NCBI RefSeq assembly: GCF_001685025.1
Contig: NZ_MAYU01000003.1
Coordinates: 1-45,506, forward strand
From: Bacillus sp. FJAT-27225
Lineage (GTDB): Bacteria > Bacillota > Bacilli > Bacillales > Cytobacillaceae
Direction: 5' to 3'
Length of the DNA: 45,506 bases
The notes beneath the pieces are model-generated. The model had not been told where the DNA came from and did no database searches. It saw only the letters and a list, made by a program, of their open reading frames with translations. Shown one piece after another: positions 1 to 10,290 of the stretch. Every line of letters starts with the position of its first letter. Positions within the stretch are counted from its first letter, which is position 1. A program made the position numbers and the translations under genes.

Positions 1-46
1 TGGTAGTTGGGGTGCAAACCCCTGTGAGAGTAGGACGCTGCCGGGC
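1..46 (+). rRNA. rrf: 5S ribosomal RNA, 3' end (partial)
   Basis: The first 46 bases match the conserved 3' end of Bacillus 5S rRNA: the GGTAGTTGGGG segment, the CCTGTGAGAGTAGGACG segment and a closing GCCGGGC. The rest of the gene, and presumably an rRNA operon, lies left of the window. An intrinsic terminator follows directly. Confidence 0.9.
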
Positions 47-50
47 AACA

Positions 51-85
51 AAAAAGGCAACCGATTCAGGTTGTCTTTTTTTTTT
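51..85 (+). terminator. Terminator of the rRNA operon
   Basis: GGCAACC pairs with GGTTGTC around a six-base loop and is followed by a run of ten or more T. It sits immediately after the 5S rRNA. Confidence 0.85.
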
Positions 86-320
86 GTAATCATATTTTTC
101 AATTGGAGAAGAACTGAAAAACAAAATACATACAGGAAACGGATGAAAAGAGCAGGGAGTCAGAAAGGGCCTGTATTATCTATTGTTTTAGTCCGATTTA
201 CCATTTATACTATAGTAATGTACATAATTTATTTATTCCATTGGTTGCCTTAAAGGAATTGGGTGATTAAGAGACGTTTGTTCCATCATTCAGTCACAAT
301 CAAGAAAGGGGCATGAACAA

Positions 321-1868
321 GTGAACGAAAACCAACGCTTAGATTCAACACAAACAAATCCAACGGACAAAAAATCCGCCAAGGATTACAGCAAGTATTT
401 TGAAACAGTATTTGTACCACCTTCCCTGAAGGATGCAAAAAAACGCGGCAAGGAAGAGGTAAAATATCACAATGACTTCACCATTTCTGAAGAATTCAAA
501 GGAATGGGCGAAGGCAGAAAGTTTTATATCCGGACCTATGGCTGCCAAATGAACGAGCATGATACAGAGGTTATGGCCGGTATTTTTATGGCATTGGGCT
601 ATGAACCAACGGATCGTACCGAGGATGCAGACGTTATCCTTCTTAACACATGTGCAATTCGTGAGAATGCGGAAAACAAGGTGTTTGGTGAAATTGGCCA
701 CCTCAAGGCCCTTAAGATGGAAAAGCCCGATCTGCTATTGGGTGTTTGTGGCTGTATGTCCCAGGAAGAATCAGTCGTAAATAGGATTCTTAAGAAACAC
801 CATCATGTCGACATGATTTTCGGTACACACAACATCCACCGATTGCCGAATATTCTCCATGAAGCCTATATGTCTAAGGAAATGGTTGTCGAGGTATGGT
901 CTAAAGAAGGCGATGTCATCGAAAATCTTCCAAAAGTCCGCCGCGGCAATATTAAGGGCTGGGTTAATATCATGTATGGCTGCGATAAGTTCTGTACGTA
1001 TTGTATTGTACCGTATACACGCGGGAAAGAGCGAAGCCGCCGCCCGGAGGATATCATCCAGGAGGTTCGCCATCTCGCAGCACAAGGTTATCAGGAAATC
1101 ACACTGCTAGGGCAAAACGTTAATGCCTATGGCAAAGACTTCGAAGATATCAAATACGGCCTTGGGGATTTGATGGATGAAATCCGTAAAATCGACATTC
1201 CAAGGGTACGGTTTACAACAAGCCATCCAAGAGACTTTGATGACCATTTGATTGAAGTGCTTGCAAAAGGTGGAAACCTGATGCCGCATATTCATCTCCC
1301 AGTCCAATCGGGTTCAACAGATGTTCTTAAAATCATGGCACGTAAATATACTCGGGAACAATACCTTGAGCTTGTCAGGAAAATCAAAGCAGCAATTCCA
1401 AATGTAGCTCTAACTACTGACATCATCGTAGGGTATCCAAATGAAACCGATGAGCAATTTGAAGAAACAATGACATTGTACAAAGAAGTTGGATATGAGC
1501 TTGCCTATACATTCATTTATTCTCCAAGGGAAGGTACGCCAGCTGCGAAAATGCAGGACAATGTCCCAATGGAAGTAAAGAAGGCAAGGCTTCAGCGCCT
1601 GAATCAGCTTGTTAACGAACTATCAGCTCAGGCAATGAAAGAATATGAAGGCCAAATAGTCGATGTTCTTGTTGAAGGGGAAAGCAAGAACAATCCTGAT
1701 GTACTTGCTGGATATACTGAAAAGAGCAAGCTTGTTAACTTCAGGGGACCAAAAACCGCAATTGGCAAAATAGTGAAGGTAAAAATAAATGAGGCCAAAA
1801 CCTGGTCATTGAATGGGGAAATGGTGGTAAGGTCCGAGAAGGCTGTACCGCTTGCAGAGGTGAACTAA
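321..1868 (+). CDS. miaB: tRNA-2-methylthio-N6-dimethylallyladenosine synthase MiaB
   Basis: Radical-SAM methylthiotransferase that converts i6A37 to ms2i6A37 in tRNAs reading UNN codons. The order is an N-terminal UPF0004 domain (YGCQMNEHD near residue 75, with further cluster Cys in NTCAIRE and VCGCM), the radical-SAM motif CDKFCTYC near residue 220, and a C-terminal TRAM domain. The length (515 aa) fits Bacillus MiaB. Translation starts at GTG, preceded by AGAAAGGGG. The stop codon abuts the ricA start codon, so the two genes are probably co-transcribed. The isopentenyl transferase that makes its substrate, miaA, lies about 12 kb downstream. Confidence 0.97.
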   Translation: MNENQRLDSTQTNPTDKKSAKDYSKYFETVFVPPSLKDAKKRGKEEVKYHNDFTISEEFKGMGEGRKFYIRTYGCQMNEHDTEVMAGIFMALGYEPTDRTEDADVILLNTCAIRENAENKVFGEIGHLKALKMEKPDLLLGVCGCMSQEESVVNRILKKHHHVDMIFGTHNIHRLPNILHEAYMSKEMVVEVWSKEGDVIENLPKVRRGNIKGWVNIMYGCDKFCTYCIVPYTRGKERSRRPEDIIQEVRHLAAQGYQEITLLGQNVNAYGKDFEDIKYGLGDLMDEIRKIDIPRVRFTTSHPRDFDDHLIEVLAKGGNLMPHIHLPVQSGSTDVLKIMARKYTREQYLELVRKIKAAIPNVALTTDIIVGYPNETDEQFEETMTLYKEVGYELAYTFIYSPREGTPAAKMQDNVPMEVKKARLQRLNQLVNELSAQAMKEYEGQIVDVLVEGESKNNPDVLAGYTEKSKLVNFRGPKTAIGKIVKVKINEAKTWSLNGEMVVRSEKAVPLAEVN

Positions 1869-2318
1869 ATGGCGAACTATACAAAGGACGATATTATTGC
1901 AAGGGCGACAGAATTAGCTAAAATGATAGCTAATACGGAAGAGGTCGACTTTTTCAAGCGTGCGGAAGCTCAAATTCATCAGAACCCTAAGGTTAGCACC
2001 TTAATTTCTGATATTAAAGGTCTTCAAAAACAGGCTGTTAATCTTCAGCATTATGGCAAGCCTGAAGCTCTTAAAAAAGTTGAAGAAAAGATTGCTTCTC
2101 TTGAAGCGCAATTAGATGAAATTCCGGTTGTCCAGGATTTCAAACAATCACAGGTCGATGTGAATGAATTGCTTCAACTAATTGCAACAACCATTTCAAA
2201 TAGAGTAACCGATATTGTGATTGAGTCAACAGGCGGAGATATACTCCGCGGTGAGACTGGCGCCAATGTTAGGAAAGGCTCCAGCTGTGACCACGACCAT
2301 GAACATGAGGATCATTAA
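1869..2318 (+). CDS. ricA: RicA (YmcA), RNase Y specificity and developmental regulator
   Basis: A 149-aa helical protein of the YlbF/YmcA family. In B. subtilis RicA forms an Fe-S-containing complex with RicF (YlbF) and RicT (YaaT) that steers RNase Y and promotes biofilm formation, competence and sporulation. The start codon follows the miaB stop with no gap, as in B. subtilis. The C-terminus ends in a Cys followed by a His/Asp/Glu-rich tail, consistent with metal or cluster binding. The family is assigned from sequence and synteny; the role is known from the B. subtilis homologue. Confidence 0.93.
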   Translation: MANYTKDDIIARATELAKMIANTEEVDFFKRAEAQIHQNPKVSTLISDIKGLQKQAVNLQHYGKPEALKKVEEKIASLEAQLDEIPVVQDFKQSQVDVNELLQLIATTISNRVTDIVIESTGGDILRGETGANVRKGSSCDHDHEHEDH

Positions 2319-2322
2319 GAAG

Positions 2323-2354
2323 AAATAGGCCCTAGTTAAGGGCCTATTTTTTTT
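2323..2354 (+). terminator. Terminator of miaB-ricA
   Basis: AAATAGGCCC and GGGCCTATTT form a 10-bp stem with a seven-base loop, running into a T tract. Confidence 0.9.
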
Positions 2355-2513
2355 GTTAATCCTCTTAGGCACCATCCGGGCAGGAACCTATATTCAGTAA
2401 TTGCATATGATGAAGCATGCCTAAACATTTATCCAATGCATTAATTTTAATCGCACCCAAATCTTTGCGCACGCATAGGATGAAGTGAAACTGAATGAGG
2501 AGGGTTTGCTCGA

Positions 2514-3056
2514 ATGGGAGAATATAGAGAGATTATTACAAAAGCGGTCGTAGCAAAGGGACAGAAGTTCACCCAGTCCCAACATACAATCTGTCCGGCA
2601 CATAATCCAACCAGCATTCTTGGCTGCTGGATTATCAATCATAAATATGAAGCGAAAAAAGCTGGCAAGACTGTAGAAATCCACGGCTCCTACGATTGTA
2701 ACGTCTGGTACTCCTATAACGACAACACAAAGACAGATGTTGCAACGGACCGTGTCCGCTATAAAGATGTTATCAAACTGAAGTACCGTGATAAGCATGT
2801 ACTGGATGATGATAGCATTATCGCCAAAGTTCTTCAGCAGCCGAATTGCTGTGAGGCATCCATTTCATCCGATGGAACGAAAATTATCGTTCATGTGGAA
2901 AGGGAAATAGCCGTAGAAGTAGTAGGCGAAACTAAAATTTGCGTGGCCGTCAACCCGGATGGCTGTGACTGTGATGATGAATGGGATCTGTCTCTGGACG
3001 ATGAGGAGTTTGAAGAGATTGATCCAGGCTTCCTTGTCGGCAAAGAGGAAGAATAA
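2514..3056 (+). CDS. cotE: Outer spore coat morphogenetic protein CotE
   Basis: CotE (180 aa here) organises outer-coat assembly on the forespore in Bacillus. The N-terminus starts [16 protein letters not shown] and the C-terminus is strongly acidic ([16 protein letters not shown]), both typical of CotE. The start ATG is preceded by GAGGAGGG. The position between ricA and mutS is the same as in B. subtilis. A CATAGGAT sequence at 2474-2481 could be part of a mother-cell sigma promoter, but this is weak. A terminator follows. Confidence 0.96.
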   Translation: MGEYREIITKAVVAKGQKFTQSQHTICPAHNPTSILGCWIINHKYEAKKAGKTVEIHGSYDCNVWYSYNDNTKTDVATDRVRYKDVIKLKYRDKHVLDDDSIIAKVLQQPNCCEASISSDGTKIIVHVEREIAVEVVGETKICVAVNPDGCDCDDEWDLSLDDEEFEEIDPGFLVGKEEE

Positions 3057-3061
3057 GTTGA

Positions 3062-3095
3062 AACTAGGAGGATTTTCTTCCTAGTTCTTCTTTTT
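3062..3095 (+). terminator. Terminator of cotE
   Basis: AACTAGGA and TCCTAGTT form an 8-bp stem followed by a T-rich stretch. It lies between the convergent cotE and the iron-sulfur protein gene. Confidence 0.75.
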
Positions 3096-3114
3096 ATGGA
3101 AAAATGGCTTAGCC

Positions 3115-4032
3115 TTAGTTCCCATTAGGATTTAAATAGCCCCTTTGCCGCCTTTCCCTGCAAAAGCTGCATTCTTCAGTGATTTCGTCTGGCCATACAT
3201 AGAAGGGGCTGCCGCATCCGGAACAGTCGATCCTAGCCACATCCAAACTGCTTTTTCCAGCCTGCCGGGCTTTTAAAGAAACGGAAATTGAGCCAATGGT
3301 ACAAACATCTGTGCAAAGCGAGCAGCCGTTACAGAGAGACTGATTGATTTCAAGCCCTTCCTCCGTTAGTGAAAGAGCCTGATTTGGGCATAACTTAAAA
3401 CATGCCTCGCATAAATTACAGGTACGGGAGTCAATGATTGTTTCATATAGTGAAATTTTATCAAACATTGAAGTCATATTAAAAACTTCGTGGTTGAACT
3501 GCCATGCTACCGGTGTAATGGATTCTGCAGCAAGCCGTCGTCCTTCAAAGGAGATTTTTTGGAAAAAGCCCCTTCTAGAATATGAAGGTGCTGCCTCCAA
3601 AGCTTCCGGGATTACCGATTTTTTAATCGGTTCCAGACCCATTTCCAAGAGCAGGCGATTTGTGGTATCCAATGAAATTTGGGCATCCTCATTCCCAGAC
3701 AAGTATCGTATGCCTTTTTTGTAAAAATATAAAAGTTCTTCAACACCCGGAGGCGGATGGCCTTCATCAACAAGAAGAATATCCTTAACGGTGAAACGTT
3801 CTGGTGAGCGCCCTTGAATGGATGATTGAGGACAGACAGGAATACAAGCTCCACATTTCGTGCATAATTCTTCATTGATGGCTGCCTTGCTCTCGGTGAT
3901 TGTAATTGCGTTTTGCGGACATGCAACACTGCAATTTTGGCAACTGCTTTTTGGGCTAATTGTATGAAGGCATTGCGTATTTATTTGAATTTCATAGGCG
4001 AGGCTCTCCAGCCAAGTTGTAAGCATCGACAT
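3115..4032 (-). CDS. Multi-cluster 4Fe-4S ferredoxin-type protein of unknown role
   Basis: A 305-aa protein with four ferredoxin-like cysteine groups. CxxCxxxCP near residue 35 has an extra Cys upstream. CTKCGACIPVCP lies near residue 57, CNLCEACFKLCP near 207 and CNGCSLCTDVC near 235. Two CxxC-type pairs near the C-terminus (CSGCG and CSFC) look like a zinc ribbon. It resembles polyferredoxin electron-transfer or maturation subunits, but no named family is clear. The start ATG has a strong GGGGAGGCGG site. It runs opposite to cotE and mutS and does not belong to the B. subtilis cotE-mutS block. The fold is a safe call; the function and partner are unknown. Confidence 0.85.
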   Translation of the reverse strand: MSMLTTWLESLAYEIQINTQCLHTISPKSSCQNCSVACPQNAITITESKAAINEELCTKCGACIPVCPQSSIQGRSPERFTVKDILLVDEGHPPPGVEELLYFYKKGIRYLSGNEDAQISLDTTNRLLLEMGLEPIKKSVIPEALEAAPSYSRRGFFQKISFEGRRLAAESITPVAWQFNHEVFNMTSMFDKISLYETIIDSRTCNLCEACFKLCPNQALSLTEEGLEINQSLCNGCSLCTDVCTIGSISVSLKARQAGKSSLDVARIDCSGCGSPFYVWPDEITEECSFCRERRQRGYLNPNGN

Positions 4033-4185
4033 TGCAATCCGCCTCCCCTTTTTATTATATTTTACCTTTTATTTTTAAGGAAAAGGATAATTTGTTCTAT
4101 GTTTCACAAATGTTTTAAAAAGTACTGCCACAAAACATACATAAGGCTCAGGCCGTTTGGAAAGATAAAAAGAGGAGGTGCAGGA

Positions 4186-4407
4186 ATGACAGAACCATAC
4201 AAGCCTGGGAACAAACGTTTGCCCGATTTCAAGGAACTTGAGGACAGGGTTATAGCAGAGAGGAGAACCAGTGGGCCGATGCTTGTCATCAAAACAAATC
4301 TGGATCCCGAAGATGCTACCGAGGACAACCCTTATTATCAAAATAAAGAGCTTTCAGATAAAGAGAAGTTTGAGGATTACTTTTCAGATGAAAATGGCAG
4401 CGGCTAA
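4186..4407 (+). CDS. Small acidic hypothetical protein
   Basis: A 73-aa charged, soluble protein beginning MTEPYKPGNKRLPDFKELED, with an acidic C-terminus. The ATG at 4186 is chosen because AGAGGAGGTG lies six bases upstream; longer in-frame extensions have no such site. Its stop codon is inside a perfect 14-bp terminator stem. I do not recognise a family. The strong ribosome binding site and dedicated terminator argue that it is a real gene. Confidence 0.75.
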   Translation: MTEPYKPGNKRLPDFKELEDRVIAERRTSGPMLVIKTNLDPEDATEDNPYYQNKELSDKEKFEDYFSDENGSG

Positions 4408-4426
4408 GTGGCCGCTGCCATTTTAA
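4391..4426 (+). terminator. Terminator overlapping the stop of the 73-aa gene
   Basis: A perfect 14-bp stem (AAAATGGCAGCGGC with GCCGCTGCCATTTT) around a six-base loop. It is symmetrical enough to serve both strands, so it may also end the minus-strand cupin gene. Confidence 0.85.
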
Positions 4427-4463
4427 TTGGATGCTTTCCTTGTGGGGCAGACAATCATTGTTC

Positions 4464-4907
4464 CTAAATATTAAAGGATAATTGATAATACTGAGTCCCA
4501 TTGTTTAGGAAAAAGGGAACCTCGGATAAAATATTAGCAAGCTCGGCGTCTTCTTCGTTCGTATTAAAACCTGCGGCCCTAAAGTCAGGGCTTACAGATA
4601 TATGCCTTTTTTCAATCCCGGACGGGAAAACAATCAAATCGCCTGATTTGACTTCGAGATGAACTTTTCTTTCTCCACCTAATTCAAGAGCGGCGCTCCC
4701 CTGGATTACACCGAGAACTTCATGACTGTATCGGTGGTTGCGGGAATATCCGGATACGCCATTGCTCCATTGGTTTACGAGCTCCTGTTCAGATAAAAGT
4801 GAGGCTTCTTTTAGGGCACCTGGATAATACAAAACGGGTTTCCCCTGTTTTCCAGGTACATATCGATTTTCCAATAAATAAATGACCTTAACATCCGAAT
4901 ACTTCAT
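4464..4907 (-). CDS. Cupin-domain protein
   Basis: A 147-aa single-domain cupin. The conserved barrel motifs are visible as HRYSHEVLGVIQGSAALEL and the SGDLIVFPSGIEKRHIS segment (residues roughly 75-120). The first resembles the metal-binding or sensor barrel found in AraC-type N-terminal domains, but no helix-turn-helix is attached. The start has AGGAGGG eight bases upstream. Ligand and activity cannot be read from sequence. It is transcribed away from mutS. Confidence 0.75.
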   Translation of the reverse strand: MKYSDVKVIYLLENRYVPGKQGKPVLYYPGALKEASLLSEQELVNQWSNGVSGYSRNHRYSHEVLGVIQGSAALELGGERKVHLEVKSGDLIVFPSGIEKRHISVSPDFRAAGFNTNEEDAELANILSEVPFFLNNGTQYYQLSFNI

Positions 4908-5078
4908 TTACAACCCTCCTAAAGTCACTTTATAAAGATTTGCTACTTATGTAATTTTTACTACTATAATTGAGTAATTCCCCCTATCATCCATTTTTAA
5001 ACAGTTTCATAAACCTCTCTCTTTTTTTCCCAACATGAAATTTTTTGTAGTCGGGCGGGTAAAGCAGGTAAGTTGGAA

Positions 5079-5089
5079 TATGGTATAAT
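5079..5089 (+). promoter_or_regulatory. Probable mutS promoter (extended -10)
   Basis: TGGTATAAT is an extended -10 element about 50 bases upstream of the mutS start. No good -35 hexamer is seen, as is usual for extended -10 promoters. Confidence 0.5.
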
Positions 5090-5137
5090 AGATTGTCGAA
5101 CTTAATCGAAATAAATGACTTATATTTGGAGGATACG

Positions 5138-7762
5138 ATGGCAGCTTATACGCCAATGATCAATCAATACTTAAAAATCAAGGCAGAATACCAGGATGCC
5201 TTTTTATTCTTCCGCCTCGGCGACTTTTACGAAATGTTCTTTGAGGATGCAATCAAGGCTTCCCAAGAGCTTGAAATTACCCTTACAGCCAGGGACGGGG
5301 GAACCGAGGAAAAGATTCCGATGTGCGGGGTTCCTTACCATTCTGCGCAAACCTACATTGAAAGGCTGATTGAAAAAGGTTACAAGGTAGCAATCTGTGA
5401 GCAGACCGAAGATCCGAAACAGGCAAAAGGCGTTGTCCGCCGGGAAGTCGTACAGCTCATTACACCAGGTACAATAATGGAAGGGCGCAGCCTGAATGAA
5501 AAAGAAAACAATTATCTTGCCACAATAACCAATTTTGCAGATGGTACATATGGTTTTGCCTATACAGACCTTTCAACAGGAGAAAACAAGGTAACCCTTC
5601 TATCCTCAAACGACGAAGAAGTGTTAAATGAATTGTCTGTCCTTGGAGCTAAAGAAGCTGTAATCTCTACCTCATTAGACGAAAATTTGCAAAAAAGGAT
5701 GCAAGAGCGAAATATTCTTACGATATCACATGAAGAAGAAACAGATATAAAGGATGAATTCCATTCTTTGACCATTGGACTTAATCAGGAAAAACTGATT
5801 GTTACTGTTTCAAGGCTGTTGAATTATTTATTCAGGTCACAAAAGAGGAGCCTTGACCATCTTCAGCCTTTTTCCACTTATCAAGTCCATCAATTTATGA
5901 AACTAGATTATTATTCTAAGAGGAATTTGGAGTTAACCGAGACCATCCGTTCAAAAGGGAAAAAAGGATCACTGCTTTGGCTGCTTGATGAAACGAAGAC
6001 CGCGATGGGTGGACGTCTCCTCAAGCAATGGATTGACCGGCCAAGGATTGACGTTGATGAAATCGAAAGGAGACTATCCTTGACTGAAAACTTCATCGCA
6101 GCCTATTTTGAACGGAAGGAACTTCAGGAGCTGTTGAAGGAAGTATATGATCTTGAACGGCTAGCGGGGAGAGTCGCTTATGGCAACGTAAACGCCCGTG
6201 ATTTGAAGCAACTGATGCGGTCACTTCAGCAAATCCCGCATCTTCAGAACATTATTGGACGCATACCAGGCCATGATGCGGGGACGCTCGCTTCAAAATT
6301 GGACCCTTGTGAAGAAATTTCCGATTTGCTTGAGCAGGCGATTGTCGATAATCCGCCGATTTCTGTCAAAGAAGGCAACATGATTCGTGATGGTTACAAT
6401 GAACAGTTGGACAAATACAGGGATGCAAGCCGAAATGGTAAAACGTGGATTGCTCAATTGGAGAAGGAAGAAAGGGAAAAGACAGGGATCAAGTCATTAA
6501 AGGTCGGTTACAACAGGGTGTTTGGCTATTATATCGAAGTAACAAAATCAAATCTCCACCTCCTGACAGAAGGCCAGTATGACAGGAAACAGACACTTGC
6601 CAATGCTGAACGCTTCATTACCCCCGAACTTAAGGAAAAAGAAGCGTTGATTCTGGAGGCTGAGGAAAAAGGCGGCGAGTTGGAATATGAATTGTTCTGC
6701 GAAATTCGTGAGATAGTCAAAGAGCAAATACCAAGGCTCCAGGCGCTTGCCAAGACAGTAAGTGAAATTGATGTCTTGCAAAGTTTCGCCGAGGTCAGCG
6801 AGGCAAGAAAATATGTTCGTCCGCAATTCTCATCTACACGTGAAATTACGATTAAGGATGGCAGGCATCCTGTTGTTGAAAAAGTCCTTGATGCCCAGGA
6901 ATATGTGCCGAATAATTGCATCATGTCACCAGAAAGAGAGATGTTGCTAATTACTGGGCCGAATATGTCTGGTAAGAGTACCTATATGCGCCAGGTTACC
7001 TTGACTGCCATCCTTGCTCAAATAGGCTGCTTTGTGCCTGCCGCAGAAGCAATCCTGCCGATATTTGACCAAGTGTTTACAAGGATTGGAGCTGCAGACG
7101 ATCTTGTGTCCGGGCAAAGTACCTTTATGGTGGAAATGCTAGAGGCCAAAAATGCGATTGCCAACGCCACGCAGGATAGCTTAATTTTATTTGATGAAAT
7201 CGGGCGAGGGACCTCGACATACGACGGTATGGCGCTTGCCCAGGCGATAATCGAATTCATCCACAACAGGATTGGCGCAAAAACACTTTTTTCTACCCAT
7301 TATCATGAGCTGACTATACTAGAGGAAGAGCTTGATAAACTCCACAACGTTCATGTGAGTGCCATTGAACACAATGGGCGAGTTGTATTTCTTCATAAAA
7401 TTAAAGAAGGACCAGCCGATAAAAGTTATGGAATTCATGTGGCAATGCTCGCAGGGCTTCCAAAAGAGCTAACCGATAGGGCACAGGAAATCCTCACCTC
7501 ACTTGAGCAGGCAGAACCAGTCAAACAGCTTCCTGTCCTGCCTGATGGGAAGGAAACCGTTGTGCAGGAATCAGGACCATCCAAGAAATCTGATTCAGCG
7601 CAGCTCTCATTCTTTGATGAACCTATAGTCCAAAGAAGGACCGATGTATCACCGAAGGAAAAGAAAGTTGTTGATAAGCTGAAAGACCTTGATATCTTGA
7701 ACTTGACACCATTAGAGGCTATGAATGTACTCTATGAATTGCAAAAAAAAGTAAGAAATTAG
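5138..7762 (+). CDS. mutS: DNA mismatch repair protein MutS
   Basis: Mismatch-recognition ATPase of methyl-independent repair, 874 aa. The N-terminal mismatch-binding motif is [11 protein letters not shown], whose Phe-x-Glu stacks on and contacts the mispaired base. The ATPase has Walker [10 protein letters not shown] and the Walker B region [13 protein letters not shown]. The C-terminus ([15 protein letters not shown]) resembles the tail used for tetramerisation and clamp interaction. ATG 5138 is preferred over an upstream in-frame TTG because TTGGAGGA lies at the right distance and the N-terminus then matches the family. mutL follows after 16 bases, so they form an operon. Confidence 0.98.
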   Translation: MAAYTPMINQYLKIKAEYQDAFLFFRLGDFYEMFFEDAIKASQELEITLTARDGGTEEKIPMCGVPYHSAQTYIERLIEKGYKVAICEQTEDPKQAKGVVRREVVQLITPGTIMEGRSLNEKENNYLATITNFADGTYGFAYTDLSTGENKVTLLSSNDEEVLNELSVLGAKEAVISTSLDENLQKRMQERNILTISHEEETDIKDEFHSLTIGLNQEKLIVTVSRLLNYLFRSQKRSLDHLQPFSTYQVHQFMKLDYYSKRNLELTETIRSKGKKGSLLWLLDETKTAMGGRLLKQWIDRPRIDVDEIERRLSLTENFIAAYFERKELQELLKEVYDLERLAGRVAYGNVNARDLKQLMRSLQQIPHLQNIIGRIPGHDAGTLASKLDPCEEISDLLEQAIVDNPPISVKEGNMIRDGYNEQLDKYRDASRNGKTWIAQLEKEEREKTGIKSLKVGYNRVFGYYIEVTKSNLHLLTEGQYDRKQTLANAERFITPELKEKEALILEAEEKGGELEYELFCEIREIVKEQIPRLQALAKTVSEIDVLQSFAEVSEARKYVRPQFSSTREITIKDGRHPVVEKVLDAQEYVPNNCIMSPEREMLLITGPNMSGKSTYMRQVTLTAILAQIGCFVPAAEAILPIFDQVFTRIGAADDLVSGQSTFMVEMLEAKNAIANATQDSLILFDEIGRGTSTYDGMALAQAIIEFIHNRIGAKTLFSTHYHELTILEEELDKLHNVHVSAIEHNGRVVFLHKIKEGPADKSYGIHVAMLAGLPKELTDRAQEILTSLEQAEPVKQLPVLPDGKETVVQESGPSKKSDSAQLSFFDEPIVQRRTDVSPKEKKVVDKLKDLDILNLTPLEAMNVLYELQKKVRN

Positions 7763-7778
7763 ACGGGGGTGAAGGAAT

Positions 7779-9710
7779 ATGGGGAAGATCATTCAACTCG
7801 ATGAGGCCTTGTCGAATAAAATAGCAGCTGGAGAGGTCGTTGAACGGCCGGCATCGGTTGTAAAGGAGCTCGTCGAAAATGCCCTTGATGCAGGGAGTAC
7901 GATTATTGAAATAGATGTCGAAGAGGCAGGGTTAGCCAAAATAAGGATTACCGATAATGGTGAAGGAATCGAGGAGAGTGATGTCCTCAAGGCGTTCTAT
8001 CGACATGCCACAAGCAAAATAAGGGATGAAAATGATTTGTTCCGGATTAGGACATTAGGCTTCCGCGGCGAAGCACTTCCGAGTATTGCTTCGGTTTCCC
8101 GTCTCGAATTGGCAACGTCAACAGGAGATGCACCGGGAACTAAGATTGTTCTTGAGGGCGGTAAAGTTGTCACAGTTGAAAAATATTCAAGCCGTAAGGG
8201 CACAGACATTCTTGTCACGGATTTGTTTTTTAACACACCCGCCCGGCTGAAGTACGTAAAGACAATCCATACCGAGCTTGGAAATATAACGGACCTCGTC
8301 AACAGGCTCGCGCTTTCACATCCAGAGGTATCATTCCGGCTTGTCCATAACGGGAAAAAGCTGCTCCATACGAATGGAAATGGCGATGTCCGGCAAGTGC
8401 TGGCGGCAATCTATGGCATGGGAATCGCGAAGTTGCTTGTACCAATCGAAGGACGTTCGCTTGATTATCATATAAGCGGCTATGCGTCCATGCCGGAGGT
8501 GACCCGTGCATCACGCAACTATATTTCAACGATGATCAATGGCCGGTTTATTAAAAATTACCCTCTGTCAAAGGCGATTCTCGAGGGTTATCATACATTG
8601 CTCCCAATTGGCCGCTATCCGATTGTTCTGCTGAATGTACAGATGGATCCGATTCTGGTTGATGTCAATGTCCACCCCTCGAAAATGGAAGTTCGCATCA
8701 GTAAAGAAGCTGAATTAAATGCACTTGTCATTCAAACAATTTCGGACGCCTTCAAACAACGCCAGCTTATTCCATCGGGAGCTAAACCTGAAAAAGGTGA
8801 GCGGCGGGCATCCGAGCAAACGGCACTTGAGCTTGACGGATCATCGGGGACCAGTGGTTTTTCGCGGGAAAAAGCGGCTGGCCCGGCTTCAACTTCTGGA
8901 TTGAACTTTAATTCCAAAAATGACGGGCTTAGGCAAGAGGTGAATACCTCTAGTGTGGGCTTTGCCGCCATCCCTGAAAGGAAGTACGAACAAAGCTGGC
9001 CAAGTCTGCCTGATCGTGTCAAGGAGGCCCTTTTGCCAAAAGCTGAAGGGAGTATGGGATTCAATCAGGTTCCTGAAGAGCATATTGCTGATAATGCAGT
9101 ACCAACCAGTGTTCCTGAAGATAGGAAGCGTGTCCCCCGGATGTATCCGATTGGGCAAATGCACGGTACGTATATCCTTGCACAGAATGAAAATGGCCTT
9201 TATATTATTGACCAGCATGCCGCTCAGGAGCGGATAAAGTATGAATTTTTCAGGGAGAAGGTCGGCAAGGTCGAAAGTGAGCTTCAGGAAATGCTTGTGC
9301 CGATTACTTTCGAGTATTCGACTGATGAATGCCTTAAGATTCAGGAGTACAAAGCAGAGCTGGAGAGGGTTGGCGTTTTTCTGGAAGATTTCGGCCCGAA
9401 TAGCTTTATCATCCGGTCCCATCCACAATGGCTTCCTCCTGGTGAGGAGAAGGAAGTGATTGAGGAAATGATTGAACAGCTTCTGTCCATGAAGAAAGTC
9501 GATATTAAGAAACTTCGGGAAGAGGCGGCCATCATGATGAGCTGCAAAGGGTCAATCAAGGCGAATCGGCATTTGCGGAATGATGAGATTCAGGCGCTGC
9601 TTGACGAGCTTAGGGAGGCATCCGACCCGTTTACATGTCCTCATGGCAGGCCGATTATTGTTCACTTTTCAAGTTATGAAATGGAAAAGTTGTTTAAGCG
9701 GGTTATGTAA
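7779..9710 (+). CDS. mutL: DNA mismatch repair endonuclease MutL
   Basis: GHKL ATPase partner of MutS, 643 aa. ATP-binding motifs are [16 protein letters not shown] and [13 protein letters not shown] in the first 110 residues. A low-complexity linker spans about residues 345-440. The C-terminal domain carries the endonuclease metal motif [12 protein letters not shown], with the accessory [10 protein letters not shown] and CPHGRP motifs. It is therefore a nicking-type MutL, as expected in an organism without MutH. It is translated directly after mutS with its own GGGGGTGAAGG site. Confidence 0.98.
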   Translation: MGKIIQLDEALSNKIAAGEVVERPASVVKELVENALDAGSTIIEIDVEEAGLAKIRITDNGEGIEESDVLKAFYRHATSKIRDENDLFRIRTLGFRGEALPSIASVSRLELATSTGDAPGTKIVLEGGKVVTVEKYSSRKGTDILVTDLFFNTPARLKYVKTIHTELGNITDLVNRLALSHPEVSFRLVHNGKKLLHTNGNGDVRQVLAAIYGMGIAKLLVPIEGRSLDYHISGYASMPEVTRASRNYISTMINGRFIKNYPLSKAILEGYHTLLPIGRYPIVLLNVQMDPILVDVNVHPSKMEVRISKEAELNALVIQTISDAFKQRQLIPSGAKPEKGERRASEQTALELDGSSGTSGFSREKAAGPASTSGLNFNSKNDGLRQEVNTSSVGFAAIPERKYEQSWPSLPDRVKEALLPKAEGSMGFNQVPEEHIADNAVPTSVPEDRKRVPRMYPIGQMHGTYILAQNENGLYIIDQHAAQERIKYEFFREKVGKVESELQEMLVPITFEYSTDECLKIQEYKAELERVGVFLEDFGPNSFIIRSHPQWLPPGEEKEVIEEMIEQLLSMKKVDIKKLREEAAIMMSCKGSIKANRHLRNDEIQALLDELREASDPFTCPHGRPIIVHFSSYEMEKLFKRVM

Positions 9711-9717
9711 AGAGCAA

Positions 9718-9743
9718 AATCCCTCTGGATTTCCAGGGGGATT
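9718..9743 (+). terminator. Terminator-like hairpin after mutL
   Basis: AATCCCTCTGG and CCAGGGGGATT pair around a four-base loop just after the mutL stop. The following T tract is weak. Confidence 0.6.
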
Positions 9744-9744
9744 G

Positions 9745-9894
9745 TTTATCCTGCATTAAGGGCTGCTAGATCCCCATCTCAAAGCCATAGAGTAATTGAA
9801 GTGGTTTTGGTGGGGACAACAGCCCGTAAAAGCCCGATTGGTTCAACTAACAATGAGTAGGGTAACCCCCCACTCATTGAGTTTCACTTTATTT
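9745..9894. repeat. Hairpin-rich interspersed repeat, copy 1 (diverged)
   Basis: About 150 bases, alignable end to end with 14497-14653. Both copies start TTTATCC(C/T)GCATTAA and end GTTTCACTTTATTT. Both share AACAGCCCGTAA, AGCCCGATTGGTTCAACTAA and a terminal C-rich hairpin. In this copy the first stem arm is damaged (GGGCTGCTAG) and the last hairpin is altered (AATGAGTAGGG with CCCCCACTCATT). No transposase gene is present. The layout resembles non-autonomous mobile repeats or the structured ends of IS200/IS605-type elements; that link is inference. Confidence 0.7.
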
Positions 9895-10026
9895 AAGTTT
9901 TGTCACGTGTATGTTGATTGTATATTCCTTGCCGACAATTAGTTTGGTATTATCCAATTCCTCGCCGCTGTCACTCAGCGTTATTTGTGTTTTTCCGGTA
10001 TGGATTTTAATAGAATCCTGCTGCAA
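9889..10026 (-). CDS. Possible small protein, 45 codons, TTG start
   Basis: Reading leftward from TTG at 10024-10026 gives a 45-residue peptide beginning LQQDSIKIHTGKTQITLSDS and rich in alternating beta-type residues. A GAGGAGAG ribosome binding site lies seven bases upstream of the TTG. The stop codon falls inside the conserved end of hairpin repeat copy 1, so insertion of the repeat may have trimmed a longer gene. No family is recognised. The good ribosome binding site and protein-like composition are the only support. Confidence 0.4.
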   Translation of the reverse strand: MQQDSIKIHTGKTQITLSDSGEELDNTKLIVGKEYTINIHVTKLK

Positions 10027-10290
10027 CTTGAATCTCTCCTCACGCGTTCTTCTTTCATTCCATTAATAATAGCTTATCCATAGTGCCACAATTATCCGAT
10101 TTTTCGACAATATCGCGACTGCTGGCTGGCAGTAAGGCTGTAAGGCATCTTTCGGTTTATACATAAATATGAAATTTTATAAATAATGAAAGGGCGTTTG
10201 CGGAGGGTTTAGTAAATTTTTTGAGTGGAAAATAGATAGGAGAGCCTGAGGGTACATAGCTCTAATTTAAACTTATATGGAGGTATTAGT

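Noticed and set aside
71-253. 60-codon ORF just after the 5S rRNA
   Set aside because: It starts inside the rRNA terminator and has no ribosome binding site; the composition is not protein-like.
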